Below, piece after piece: positions 1-12,085 of a stretch of DNA of 64,000 nucleotides (position 1 is the first letter of the stretch; every line of letters starts with the position of its first letter). The stretch spans positions 248,001 through 312,000 of the forward strand of contig JAPDFW010000022.1 of the NCBI GenBank assembly GCA_028826165.1. The letters are read 5' to 3'. The translations under genes were made by a program, and so were the position numbers. Source of the DNA: Anaeramoeba ignava (taxonomy: Eukaryota > Metamonada > Anaeramoebidae). The notes under the pieces were generated by a model. It ran no database searches and had not been told where the DNA came from. It saw only the letters and a list, made by a program, of their open reading frames with translations.

Positions 1-972
1 TATTTTATTAATTATTTTATTAATTATTTTATAAATTATTTTATTAATTATTTTATAAATTATTTTATTAATTATTTTATTAATTAATTTATTAATTATT
101 TTATTAATTATTTTATTAATTATTTTATTAATTATTTTATTAATTATTTTATTAATTATTTTATTAATTATTTTATAAATTATTTTATTAATTATTTTTA
201 TTAATTAATTTATTAATTATTTTATTAATTATTTTATTAATTATTTTTATAAATTATTTTATTAATTATTTTATAAATTATTTTATAAATTATTTTATTA
301 ATTATTTTATAAATTATTTTATAAATTATTTTATTAATTATTTTTATTAATTATTTTATTAATTATTTTATTAATTATTTTATTAATTATTTTATTAATT
401 AATTTATTAATTATTATATTAATTATTTTATTAATTATTTTATTAATTATTTTTATTAATTATTTTATTAATTAATTTATTAATTAATTTATTAATTATT
501 TTATAAATTAATTTATTAATTATTTTATTAATTATTTTATTAATTATTTTATAAATTATTTTATAAATTATTTTATTATTTATTTTATTAATTATTTTAT
601 TATTTATTTTATAATTTATTTTATTAATTAATTTATTAATTAATTTATTAATTATTTTATTAATTATTTTTATTAATTATTTTATAAATTATTTTATTAA
701 TTATTTTATAAATTATTTTATTAATTATTTTATTAATTATTTTATTAATTATTTTATTAATTATTTTTATAAATTATTTTATAAATTATTTTATTAATTA
801 TTTTATTAATTATTTTATAAATTATTTTATAAATTATTTTATTAATTATTTTATTAATTATTTTATAAATTATTTTATTAATTATTATATAAATTATTTT
901 ATAAATTATTTTATTAATTATTTTATAAATTATTTTATAAATTTATTAATTATTTTATTAATTAATTTATAT
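1..972. repeat. AT-only short-period repeat, probably intronic
   Basis: Nearly uninterrupted tandem array built from ATTATTTTATTA and ATTATTTTATAA variants with a period of about 11-12 nt. It has almost no G or C. No exon can be found in it on either strand. Since the dehydrogenase exon at 1173-1836 (minus) ends in a splice donor and no partner exon lies between it and this array, the array most likely sits inside that gene's next intron, which continues beyond the window. Neither strand of the array contains AG. Confidence 0.8.
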
Positions 973-1172
973 CGACTTGGAAAATTGATTTGGAAAATTT
1001 ATTTCAAAATTGATTTGTAAAATTATTTTATATTCATTTGTAAAATTAATTTATATTGATTTGTAAAATTATTTTATAAAATTATTGAATTGATTATTGA
1101 TATTCAAATTGAAATTAAAAAGAAAGAAAAAAAATTTTTTTATAATTAAAAAAAAAAACAAAAAAAACAAAC

Positions 1173-1836
1173 CAGTTGAAACAGAAGCTCTATTAATATC
1201 TTCAGGACGGAAAGTTTGATACATTTGTTGAATCCAATCCATTTCTTGATTTCCAGATCCCAATTCAGGACGAAAAACATCAACAGAAGGACCTAAGAAC
1301 CTTCTTTTAAGAAGTTCAGAAGAAAAACGTCTTAAAATTTTTTCAATTTGAGAATCAGTGAATTCTTTTTTATTGATTTTTATTCCCGCCTTAGCTCCTC
1401 CTAACGGAATATCAACACACGCGCACTGAAGCGTTTTAAGAGCTGCGTGTGCTTGAATATCCTCGAGATTGATATTATCCGAAATCATTAATCCGCCGAT
1501 GAAGGGAATCTTGTGATGCGAATGCTGTGCTTTATATGCCTCGATCACTTTGAAATCGCTTTTTTTGTTATCCGCTTCAACTTGTAAAGGGAGGATTATT
1601 GATAAGGTTGACTTGCATTGCTTAATATAACCTAGTAGTCCTGAATTGTGATTCACAAATCCTGCGGCTCGATCGTAATATTTCTCTACTTGCTTCTTCA
1701 GTGTCGATTCAATCGTTTTTGTTGTGCTGAAATGATTTAAAAAAATATTTTTTGTAATTGTTGATTTTCTTTGTTGTTTGGAAAGGTAATTAATTGCTGA
1801 GATGGTTTTTGTTGGAATTTTTTGACACCGAAGCAT
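1173..1836 (-). CDS. Glu/Leu/Phe/Val dehydrogenase, first exon only; catalytically doubtful glutamate dehydrogenase
   Basis: First exon (221 codons plus one base) of a glutamate dehydrogenase-type enzyme, which normally interconverts glutamate and 2-oxoglutarate with NAD(P). The N-terminus starts MLRCQKIPTK, is basic and lacks acidic residues for about 40 residues, like a mitochondrial or hydrogenosomal presequence. The dimerisation domain follows human GLUD1 closely: YKAQHSHHKIPFIGG, VDIPLGGAKAGIKIN, LLKRRFLGPSVDV. The exon ends at SVSTG, where the family continues with Lys, at a GT donor (1172-1171). The NAD-binding half is not in the window. Odd: the substrate-binding Lys of the KGG motif is Ile (about residue 113), the next conserved Lys is Gln in TLQCACVD, and the conserved Asp region reads FRPELGSG. 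Only the GGAK lysine remains. It may be a pseudoenzyme or a non-glutamate paralogue. Bases are richer in G and C than the surroundings. Confidence 0.85.
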
Positions 1837-1949
1837 TTGTGAAAAATTAAGAAAAAAAATAAGAAAAAATGAATTTTGTTTTTCTTTCTTTTTTTTCTTT
1901 TTTTTTTGAAATTAAAAAGTTCCCTTTATTAAAAAGTTCTCTTTCCACA

Positions 1950-2570
1950 TTTTCATTTTCATTTTGATTTTCATTTTCATTTTGATATTTATATTGATAT
2001 TGATATTTATATTGATTTTCATTTTTATATTGATTTTGATTTTGATATTTATTTTGATTTTGGTTTTGATTTTGATTTTTATATTGATTTTGGTTTTGAT
2101 ATTTATATTGATTTTCATTTTGATATTTATATTGATTTTGATTTTGATATTTATATTGATTTTGATTTTGATATTTATATTGATTTTGATTTTGATATTG
2201 ATATTGATTTTGATTTTGATATTTATATTGATTTTGATTTTGATATTTATATTGATTTTGATTTTGATATTTATATTTATATTGATTTTGATTTTGATTT
2301 TGATTTTGATTTTGATATTGATTTTGATTTTGATTTTGATTTGGATTTTGATATTTATATTTATATTTATATTTATATTTATATTGATTTTGATTTTGAT
2401 TTTGATTTTGATTGTGATTTTCATTTTGATTTTGATATTTATATTTATATTTATATTTATATTGATTTTGATTTTGATATTGATTTTGATTTTGATTTTG
2501 ATATTGATATTGATATTGATATTTATATTGATATTGATATTTATTTTGATTTTGATTTTGATTACAAGAA
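1950..2570. repeat. Hexamer mosaic in the divergent promoter region
   Basis: Roughly 100 hexamers drawn mainly from TGATTT, TGATAT and TTATAT in changing order, lying between the divergent dehydrogenase (minus) and PIG-Q (plus) starts. Because the period is a multiple of three, long frames stay open on both strands (Ile-Leu, Asp-Phe, Lys-Ile repeats), but these have no start context, splice structure or family resemblance. I read it as non-coding simple repeat. Confidence 0.85.
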
Positions 2571-2650
2571 ATTTTAAAATTTTTTTCAATTAAAAATTTT
2601 ATTTTTCATTTTTCATTTTTCTTTTAAAATAAAAAATAAAATAAAATAAA

Positions 2651-5600
2651 ATGACTAATAATGTTCCTTTTGCAGAAATTTTTTGGCCTTCAAGAATTGC
2701 TGAAATTTCTGGATATCTTGTTGGTTGGAATATTCGTGGTTTTATTGGTTGTGTTGCAACAATAATTCCACTCAAGAAAGCTGAAAAACTAATTGAAAAA
2801 GTTTAAAAAATTTTGAAGAAGAAAAAAAAATTTTATAAAAAAAAAATTCATTTTAAAATTAATTTATTTTTTTTATAGCCTGAAAAACTTAAACAACATC
2901 TTGAGAAATTAAAAGAAAATGAGTTTTATGAAAAAATGTTTGAATATTGTAGTGGAACTCCTGAAATTATAGGGATTTATTTTGCTGATAATCTTCGTTC
3001 CAATCCTTCTCCTTGTATTATTTAATTATTTATTTAATTAATTAATTAATTTTTATAATTTTATTTTTTTAAAACATTTTGAAATTAGTATCTTTATTAG
3101 GAAGACAAACAAGTAGTTTTTGGATTACAATGAAAAAAGGGCCAAAAGATTATCCTGTTCTCAAGTGAAAATTCATTTATAAAATTCATTCATAAAATTC
3201 ATTTATAAAATTGAAATTTATTTATAAAATTCATTCATAAAATTAAATTTAAAATTAAATTCATTTATAAATTTAAATTTAAATTCATTTATAAAATTGA
3301 AATTCATTTATAAAAATAAAATTAAAATTAAATTCATTTATAAAATTTAAATTCATTTATAAAATAAAATTAAAATTCATTTATAAAATTCATTTATAAA
3401 ATAAAATTAAATTTAAATTCATTTGTAAAATAAAATTAAAATTAAATTCATTCATAAAATTAAATTTAAAATTAAATTCATTTATAAAATTAAAATTCAT
3501 TTATAAAAATAAATTTAAATTCATTTATAAAATAAAATTTAAATTCATTTATAAAAATAAAATTGAAATTCATTTATAAAAATAAAATTGAAATTCATTT
3601 ATAAAAATAAAATTAAATTTAAATTCATTTATAAAATAAAATTTAAATTCATTTATAAAATTAAATTTAAATTCATTTATAAAATTCATTTATAAAATTA
3701 AAATTAAATTCATTCATAAAATTCATTCATAAAATTCATTTATAAAATTCATTTATAAAATTCATTTATAAAATTAAAATTAAATTCATTCATAAAATTA
3801 AAATTAAAATTCATTTATAAAATTAAAATTAAAATTCATTTATAAAATAAAATTGAAATTCATTTATAAAAATAAAATTGAAATTCATTTATAAAATTAA
3901 AATTCATTTCAAAATTAAAATTCGTTTTGTTTGTTTTGTTTATAAAAGAGAAATCCATTGTTGTGGCTTCAAATTCAAAGCTAAATCTCAAATTATATTT
4001 TATCAAGAACCTAAATCACAACTTTATTTTTTATCTTCTAAAAGTTTATCAATCGATTTATCTGATTATTACAAAACAAAAGGAAAAAAGAAAATTGAAA
4101 AAAATGAAAGTTTTGAAACTACAGCAAGACAAATAAATTCATCTCTTGAAGTTGAATATTGTGTTAATAAAGTTTTAGAAAAAATGGAAAAAGAACTAGA
4201 AAATATAGATGAAAAAAATGATGAAAATTCTCAAGAAAAAAACGACTCTTCTGAAAAATCAAATATAGAACAAAATTCAAATGATTCAGAATCAAATAAA
4301 GAATCCGAAAATGAAAACAGTGATTCAGAAACTACATCAGATTCAGATAGTGATAGGGAATTTGAATCACGTTTAATATTTGGTATTCATAATACAGATA
4401 CAGGAACTGAAAGTGAATTAGTTACTCATTCAGATAAAGAAAATGATAATGATGATGAAGATGATAATGAAGATGAAAAAGATGATGAAAATGAAAATGA
4501 TAATAATGAAAATGATAATAATGAAAATAATGAAAATGATAATAATGAAAATGATAATAATGAAAATGATAATAATGAAAAAAAGCAAAAACAAAAAAAA
4601 CAAACGCTTTCAAACCCAAAAAAATTTAAAATGATTGATTATTTATACACATCGTTTAGAAAAGAAAGAACAGGATTAATACAAAAATTAAAACTTATTT
4701 TCATTTACAATCCTTTTAAAAAATTCATGCTTTTCTTGAGATTGATTCTTGAATATTTTTCTCAATCTTTAAATAAAAACTCAATATTTGGAGAAATGCA
4801 TTTAAAAGATTGGACAATCACAGGTCAACAATTATATCTTAAAGTCAGAACATTCTTTTCTTTGCCAGTCTTTTATCAAGGATTTCATAAGAAATGGAGT
4901 TATACGGGAAAAATAACAACTCATTATCTAATGTGCATTAATTCAAATTTTATTAATTTAAATTTTATTAATTCAAATTTTATTAATTCAAATTTTATTA
5001 ATTCAAATTTTATTAATTCAAATTTTATTAATTCAAATTTTATTAATTTAAATTTTATTAATTCAAATTTTATTAATTCAAATTTTATTAATTCAAATTT
5101 CATTAATTCAAATTTCATTAATTCAAATTTCATTAATTCAAATTTTATTAATTCAAATTTTATTAATTCAAATTTTATTAATTCAAATTTTATTAATTCA
5201 AATTTTATTAATTCAAATTTTATTAATTTAAATTTTATTAATTTAAATTTTATTAATTTAAATTTCATTAATTCAAATTTTATTAATTTAAATTTTATTA
5301 ATTTAAATTTTATTAATTCAAATTTTATTAATTCAAATTTTATTAATTCAAATTTTATTAATTTAAATTTTATTAATTCAAATTTTATTAATTTAAATTT
5401 TTAAATTTTATTAATTTTAAATTTCAAATTTTATTAATTCAAATTTTATTAATTTAAATTTTATTAATTCAAATTTCATTAATTCAAATTTTATTAATTT
5501 AAATTTTATTAATTCAAATTTTATTAATTCAAATTTTATTAATTTAAAAAAAAAAAAAAGGTTTTATAATACAATTTGTTTGTGGATATTTGATACTTTG

Positions 5601-6953
5601 CTGGGAATATTTGTTGGAATAATTGCTTATAAAAATTTAAATTTAGTTATTAAGTAATCAAAATTGATTTTATTTTTTTTTGCATGTTTTAAATATTCAA
5701 CTTTTTTTTTGAAAAAAAAAAAACAAAATTCAAGTCAAGCAAAACATTATTATACATTATTAACTTCAGGATTATTAAGATCAGGAGTTTCTTGGTTAAT
5801 GGGATGGCCTGCTGGATTTAAATTAAATGATGGATTAAATGAATTTTTTGGGTTATCCTATTTATATATAATTGATAATTGGATAAAATTAATATCCAAA
5901 CTTTATGGATTTGTTTGGTATATTTTTTCTGCTATGGCGATACTTAGTGGATTTGGAGGTATTTCCCGATTTTATATTTGAAAGCAAAAATAATTCAATC
6001 ATTTTACAAAAAAACAACAAACAAAATAACAAAAAGGATTGTCTCTTCTTCTTTCTTTAATTTCGGATATCATTTCATTTACAACATTCCATATTTATGT
6101 CTTCTTTTTTGCAAGTTCGAAATTGTTTAAATCACAATACTATATTTTACAATCATTATTATATCTTTTCAAAGGAACTAAAAGAAATGTTTTGCGAAAC
6201 CGAACAGATTCATTTGATTATTCACTCGGACAATTAATGCTTGGAACAATAATATTCACACTTGGATCGTTTTTATTTCCAACATTTGCACTTTATTATT
6301 TTTTCTTTGCAATTTTGAATATTATTTTGGTTGCTATTCAAGTTGTGATTGGAGTTTTGCTTGCAATTTTGAATTATTTACCATTATTTCCGTTTCTTGT
6401 TTGGTTCTTTCGACCACAAATACTTACTTGTGCAATTTTTTTTGATTTGATTGACAAAGAAGTTGGAAATGATTCTTCTGATGAAAATCATTCACTCGAA
6501 AATTCACAAGTTAATAATGATGATGATAATTCAATTAAATCCAAAAAACAACCATTAACTAATGGAAATCTGAAGAGGGAAATTAGTTTAGATCAAAAAG
6601 TGAAAAGAAATAAAAGCAGTAGTTATTTCTCTTCTTCAGAAAATTTTACAAGTTCAACTTATTTATCATTAGAAGTAATTTAATTTTAATTTTAATTTTT
6701 AATTTTTAATTTAATTTTTAATTTTAATTTTGAATTTGTTTAGAGAAAATTCATTTCGTTTTCTAAATTGAGTCCACAACTTCAAAATGCACTTTATATT
6801 ATCGCACATCCAAAAAGTTTACTGAAAGATTTATCTGAAATATTTGTTGGACAGAAACATACAATTTCCTTATTGTCTTCATCAATACCAAATTATTTCA
6901 AACAAACTTCAAGAGAAGAATTTAAAAACTTTTTAGAAAAATTTTTGAAATGA
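2651..6953 (+). CDS. PIGQ: PIG-Q/GPI1, subunit of the GPI-GlcNAc transferase
   Basis: Subunit of the ER complex that adds GlcNAc to phosphatidylinositol, the first step of GPI-anchor synthesis. Eight exons: 2651-2800, 2879-3014, 3089-3164, 3949-4932, 5561-5653, 5735-5958, 6037-6674, 6744-6953, giving 836 residues with all phases matching. The N-terminal SGYLVGWNIRGF and SQIIFYQEPKSQ match human PIGQ. The membrane core is clear: LMGWPAGFKLN, SLISDIISFTTFHIYVF, LFKGTKRNVLRNRTDS, TFALYYFFFAIL, all with close human counterparts. An acidic Ser/Asp/Asn stretch of about 140 residues in exon 4, ending in an Asn-Asp/Glu repeat, is an insertion relative to the human protein. Introns 3 (784 nt) and 4 (628 nt) are repeat-filled; the others are about 70-80 nt. 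It converges with HPS1, with only 97 nt between stops. Confidence 0.95.
3165..3948 (+). repeat. PIG-Q intron 3, ATTCATTTATAAAAT repeat
   Basis: Intron bounded by GTGAAA and a pyrimidine-rich end followed by TATAAAAG. The interior is a degenerate array of ATTCATTTATAAAAT alternating with AAATTAAA spacers. No AG occurs on the sense strand until the acceptor. The same motif (TTTATAAATGAATTT on the other strand) recurs at 24630-24740 and 25840-25880. Confidence 0.9.
4933..5560 (+). repeat. PIG-Q intron 4, 15-nt coding-phase repeat
   Basis: Array of the 15-mer ATTAATTCAAATTTT with a TTA variant for TCA, ending in a poly-A run and AG. Its period is a multiple of three and it has no stop in the frame of exon 4 until 5402, so a retained intron would add about 155 residues of the pentapeptide Ile-Asn-Ser/Leu-Asn-Phe. 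Splicing from 4932 to 5561 restores the PIG-Q sequence (LMFYNTICLWIFDTLLG), so I treat it as an intron. Confidence 0.9.
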
Positions 6954-7050
6954 ATGAATGGAAAATGTTTTTAATGAAAATGAAAAAGAAAAAAAATTCT
7001 ATTCTTTGAATATTTGTTTCTTTTTCTTTTCTTTTTAAAATTTAAACTTT

Positions 7051-9072
7051 TTAAAAATAAACGAAAAGCTCTTCAATTAAATTATTGTTAAATTTTGTAA
7101 CTGTTTCAATTGATAATAAACCTGAATACAAAGCAAATAGTTCGTAACAAAAAACATTTTTTTTACCATGAAATAACAAAGTAATCAAAGATTGGTAAAA
7201 ATCATTTGATTTTTTAGCTTCTTCTATTGGAAGTTTAGTTGTTTTAGGATGTAAAAGTTTTCTCTCAGAATCTTCGAACCAAATGCGAAAAGAATAAAAA
7301 AAATCACCTATTCTTTCAAGAATATTTGTGTATCCCTTCATTAAATAAGACTGGGAAACTGAGCAAAGATCCCAAACTTTTGATTGAATAAAATTTTCAG
7401 AAAGCATTCTTGATGGATCGTTTTCATCCGTTATATTTCCGTGAAGACTTGTAATTTTTGGAGCAATCACTTTGTTTCTTTTACGATCAACAAAAATAAA
7501 GTGGACGATTCCTGGGTATTTTCTGATGAAAGAAGTCATTGTTATTGTTGGAATAATAAGGCAATCGATTCTGTTTCTGATTAAGTGTCTGAATTTATTT
7601 GCGATTTTCCTCATTTTTTCTTTTTCTTTGAGCTGTTGATTTTTGTTTAGTTTGCTGTATTCGTTTATTAAGACTAATGTTGTTGTTTCCACTATTTGAG
7701 CAGAATATACGTAAAGTGGAGTATGTTGTGGTACTCTAAAATGGAGTAGTTCGAATGAGTCTTTGATCATGAATTTATCTTGTTGTTTTGATTGTGGTGT
7801 GAATTGAAGAGGTGTGTTTATTTCTTCGTTTTCCTTTCTATTTTTTAAAATAATTTTTTAAATTTTTGAATTTTTGATTTTTTAATTTGATTTTTTACAC
7901 AGAAATAGCTTGTCTTGGTGTTCCAAAATTTTCTCGATTAACTTGATTTGGAAAAGATAATTTTTGAGGAGAAAGATACGATTCCATTGATTGCGCATCC
8001 AGTGCCTCAAAAGAATCCGCTTCACTTTTGGATAATTATATTAAAATAATAAATAAATAATAAATAAATAAATAATAAATAAATAAATAAATACAATTGA
8101 GAAATATTATCAAATTTGTCATTTGCTGAAACATAGCTCTCTGTTGGAGTTGTTGTTGATAAAGTGGAAACAGATCTTTGGTGATTATGAGCTATGACAG
8201 CAATTTCATTATCATCATCTTTACTTTCATGAGTGACTTTATAAACCTCTTTTTTCTTTGATTCAGAATCTTGACTTGTTTGGTCAACTGCGAGAGGGAA
8301 AATCAAGGAATCAGCGATTTTGGGGTCTTTTTTAACAGAAAGATCGCTATCATTCATTTCGGTTTTCTTGTTTTCTTCGACGGATTCGGCATCCTTTTGG
8401 GAAGTATCGCTGTCCTCTTCGCCAAATAAACTTTTCAGATAAATTGTCAAAAGGAAAATGTCATTCGGATAAATTTTCATATTTGTGGATTTTCTTGACA
8501 CAACTCGTTCCACAAGTTTTGTATCAACAAAAAGAAGAGCCTGAGTTGTGCTTGGGCTTTCGTTCAGTATTTGGTTCAACGAGGGCTTGATTTTATTTCG
8601 GATGAATTCATTTTCCACTCTTTCATTTGATTGAACCAAAAAACTTTGATTTGTTTCACTTAATCGAATCAACGCATCAACCATTTGCTTGATTGTGGAT
8701 GTGAAGCTTTTTGTTGACATTCCGAGTCGTTGATTTAAATCGACCAGAAATTGGGGTCCAAAACGCAGAGTTAGTAAATCCTTGATTAGTAATAATTGGT
8801 CCTGTAAAAATGCTTCTGATTCTCCTCTTTCACTCATCACTATAAAATTCAAAGCATCAAATTGTTGTGTTATTAAATTGAAATTTTGGCATTTTAACGA
8901 TGTTAGTTCTTCATTAAAAAGTGTTGTTTATGATTTGCTGTGATGTTATAAGTGGCCCTAATAGTATTGATGTTTTTGTTGGTGTTGGGCTGTCAACTGA
9001 TTCCAAATCAAAGTAGATTGGGTTGTTGAGTTCATTTGTAATCATAAAACATTTTTTTTTCTTGCTCAGCAT
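7051..9072 (-). CDS. HPS1: HPS1-like BLOC-3 subunit, with a one-base frame disruption
   Basis: HPS1 pairs with HPS4 in BLOC-3, the Rab32/38 exchange factor for lysosome-related organelles. Exons (minus): 9072-8095, 8024-7899, 7837-7051. The C-terminus is diagnostic: FIRKYPGIVHFIFVDR, FIQSKVWDLCSVSQSYLMKG, GDFFYSFRIWFED and FCYELFALYSGLLS all align with human HPS1. The start KKCFMITNELNNPIYFD matches the human KCVLVATEGAEVLFY region. The first exon breaks at 8916-8920: reading stops just after IINNTF and the expected continuation NEELTSLKC lies in the next frame. Removing one base of the A5 run (T5 in sense) restores frame and makes the total exactly 630 codons (629 residues; human is 700). 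An acidic Ser-rich linker fills the middle. The 70-nt first intron is TTTATTTATTA repeats. Confidence 0.9.
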
Positions 9073-9373
9073 TCTTTTAAATAATAATAATCAAACAAAA
9101 TCAAAATCAATTAAAAAATCAAAATCAAAACCAAAATCAAAATCAAAATCAAAATCAAAATCAAAAAAGAGAAAAGAGAAAAAATGAAAAATGAAAAAAT
9201 GAAAATTTTAAATTTTAAATTTTATTTTCTATATTTTTTAAAGTGGAAGTGAATTTTCCGATTTAAAGAAAGATCCAAAAAACTATTTTAAAATTAATAT
9301 TAAAAAGAAAAAAAATTTTTTTTGTAAATAAAATTTGTTGAAAAAAATATAATATAAAAATAATCCAAATAAA

Positions 9374-9922
9374 TTATACATTTGAATAAAACGAGGCATT
9401 GAAAAATTTCCCAATAAAAGGAATATGAGATAAAAAGCCAAGAATAGAAGGAAGATAACCTCCAAAAACTCCATATACACCAATAAATTCAATAATTATT
9501 CCAATAGTAGGATAACCAATTATTACAATAAAAATGCCAAAAAGAAATAAAGTTGTAGCTTTCCATTTGGTTTTATCAAAAATAACTGAATAAGTTTTCT
9601 TAAGTCCTAAAAGCATGCATATTCCTCCAATCAAAAGTAACTTGTATTCATTTCATTTTGAAGAAAGAAAATGTTTATTTCAAAATTTTTTTTTCCTTTT
9701 TATTGAATAAATATTTAATATTACATTCCCCATTGTTAATAAAGGTCGATCAAAAAACATAAAAACTCCAATAAACATAAAAAAGAACCCAAATCCTACT
9801 AATCCAATCCCAATAACTAATTCATCCAAGAATTTTTATTTTTATTTTTATTTTTATTTTTATTTTGATTTTTATTTTTATTTTTGAAATGAATTATTTA
9901 TACTTTGATTATTATCAAACAT
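9374..9922 (-). CDS. GOLT1: GOT1/GOLT1 vesicle-transport membrane protein
   Basis: Small four-helix membrane protein of the early secretory pathway (ER-Golgi traffic). Exons (minus): 9922-9904, 9816-9725, 9640-9374; total 126 codons, phases matching, 125 residues against 138 for human GOLT1B. MFDNNQIIGIGLVGFGFFF mirrors the human start around TQKIGMGLTGFGVFF. FIGVFMFFDRPLLTMGN and LLGLKKTYSVIFDKTKWKAT also align, and the last helix pair is followed by SHIPFIGKFFN. The first exon is only 19 nt. Its intron is mostly AAATAAAAATAAAAATC repeat. It lies 300 nt upstream of HPS1 on the same strand. Confidence 0.93.
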
Positions 9923-9929
9923 CTTAAAA

Positions 9930-10105
9930 AAAAGTGAAAAGAAAAAAATGAAATTTAAAAAAATGAAATTTAAAAAAAATGAAATTAAAACAATGAAATT
10001 TAAAAAAAATGAAATTCAAAAAGAATGAAATTTAAAAAGAATGAAATTTAAAACAATGAAATTTAAAAAAAATGAAATTAAAAAAAAATGAAATTCGTGT
10101 TTTCT
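9930..10105. repeat. AAATGAAATTTAAAA repeat upstream of GOT1
   Basis: About ten copies of a 15-16 nt unit around AAATGAAATTTAAAAA, immediately 5' of the minus-strand GOT1 start. Non-coding. Confidence 0.8.
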
Positions 10106-10129
10106 GATTTAAAAAATATTTTTCCTTTT

Positions 10130-12085
10130 TTGATTAATTTTAGATTAATTTTATATTAATTTTTGATTAATTTTATATTAATTTTATATTAATTTTATAT
10201 TAATTTTTGATTAATTTTTGATTAATTTTTGATTAATTTTAGATTAATTTTATATTAATTTTAGATTAATTTTTGATTAATTTTATATTAATTTTTGATT
10301 GAATTTTTGATTAATTTTTTTTTATATTAATTAATTTTTGATTAATTTTTGATTAATTTTTTTTGATTAATTTTTGATTAATTTTTGATTAATTTTTGAT
10401 TAATTTTTGATTAATTTTTAATTTTTGATTAATTTTTGATTTTTAATTTTTGATTAATTTTTGATTAATTTTATATTAATTTTTTTTTATTAATTTTTGA
10501 TTAATTTTTTAATTTGATTAATTTTATATTAATTTTTATTAATTTTTGATTAATTTTATATTAATTTTTTATATTAATTTTTGATTAATTTTATATTATT
10601 TTTGATTAATTTTTTATTAATTTTTGATTAATTTTTGATTAATTTTTGATTAATTTTTGATTAATTTTATATTAATTTTATATTAATTTTTGATAATTTT
10701 ATATTAATTTTTGATTAATTTTTGATTAATTTTATATTAATTTTTTATTAATTTTTGATTAATTTTTGATTAATTTTATATTAATTTTTGATTAATTTTA
10801 TATTAATTTTTGATTAATTTTTGATTAATTTTTAATTTTGATTAATTTTATATTAATTTTTGATTAATTTTTATTAATTTTTATATTAATTTTATATTAA
10901 ATTTTTATTAATTTTTTAATTTTATATTAATTTTTTTATTTTTATTAATTTTTGATTAATTTTAATTTTTATTAATTTTATATTAATTTTATATTAATTT
11001 TTGATTAATTTTTGATTAATTTTTTAATTTTTAATTAATTTTTGATTAATTTTTGATTAATTTTTATATTTATTTTTATATTAATTTTATATTAATTTTT
11101 ATATTTTTATATTAATTTTATATTAATTTTTGATTAATTAATTTTTTATTAATTTTTGATTAATTTTATATAATTAATTAATTTTGATTAATTTTTGATT
11201 AATTTTTGATTAATTTTTATATTAATTTTTGATTAATTTTTTTGGGGGATATTTTATATTAATTTTGATTAATTTTATATTAATTTTTGATTAATTTTAT
11301 ATTAATTTTATATTAATTTTATGATTAATTTTATATTAATTTTATATTAATTTATATTAATTTTTGATTAATTTTTGATTAATTTTTGATTAATTTTTGA
11401 TTAATTTTTGATTAATTTTAGATTAATTTTAGATTAATTTTTATATTAATTTTATATTAATTTTTTTAATTTTTATATTAATTTTATATTAATTTTTTGA
11501 TTAATTTTATATTAATTTTTGATTAATTTTTGATTAATTTTTTTGATTAATTTTTGATTAATTTTTATATTAATTTTTGATTAATTTTTGATTAATTTTG
11601 ATTAATTTTTTTAATTTTATTAATTTTTGATTAATTTTTGATTAATTTTTATTAATTTTTTTAATTAATTTTTTTATATTAATTTTTGATTAATTTTATT
11701 AATTTTATATTAATTTTTGATTAATTTTTGATTAATTTTATATTAATTTTTATATTTAATTTTGGGGATTAATTTTTTGATTAATTTTTTGATTAATTTT
11801 TGATTAATTTTTGATTAATTTTTGATTAATTTTTGATTATATTAAATTAATTTTTTAATTTTTAATTAATTTTATAATTTAATTTTATATTAATTTTTGA
11901 TTAATTTTTGATTAATTTTATATTAATTTTAGATTAATTTTATATTAATTTTTGATTAATTTTTGATTAATTTTATATTAATTTTTATTAATTTTTGATT
12001 AATTTTAGATTAATTTTAGATTAATTTTTAGGGATTAATTTTTGATTAATTTTTGATTAATTTTTGATTATAGATTATAGATTAA
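10130..12085. repeat. Intergenic TTTTTGATTAATT / TTTTATATTAATT array
   Basis: About 2 kb of a 12-13 nt repeat mixing three units, TTTTTGATTAA, TTTTATATTAA and TTTTAGATTAA, with occasional GGGG interruptions (11235, 11763, 12031). No open frame of interest on either strand. It separates minus-strand GOT1 from the plus-strand cysteine-rich gene. Unlike the intronic arrays in this window it contains AG on the plus strand. Confidence 0.9.

Noticed and set aside
1-972. Regular repeat array resembling a CRISPR or origin array
   Set aside because: There are no unique spacers between units and the setting is an intron-rich eukaryotic genome; it is simple tandem repeat.
1912-2593. Long open frames on both strands encoding Ile/Lys/Asn or Ile/Leu/Phe repeats
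   Set aside because: They are products of a hexamer repeat whose period keeps all frames open; no start context, splice pattern or domain supports a gene.
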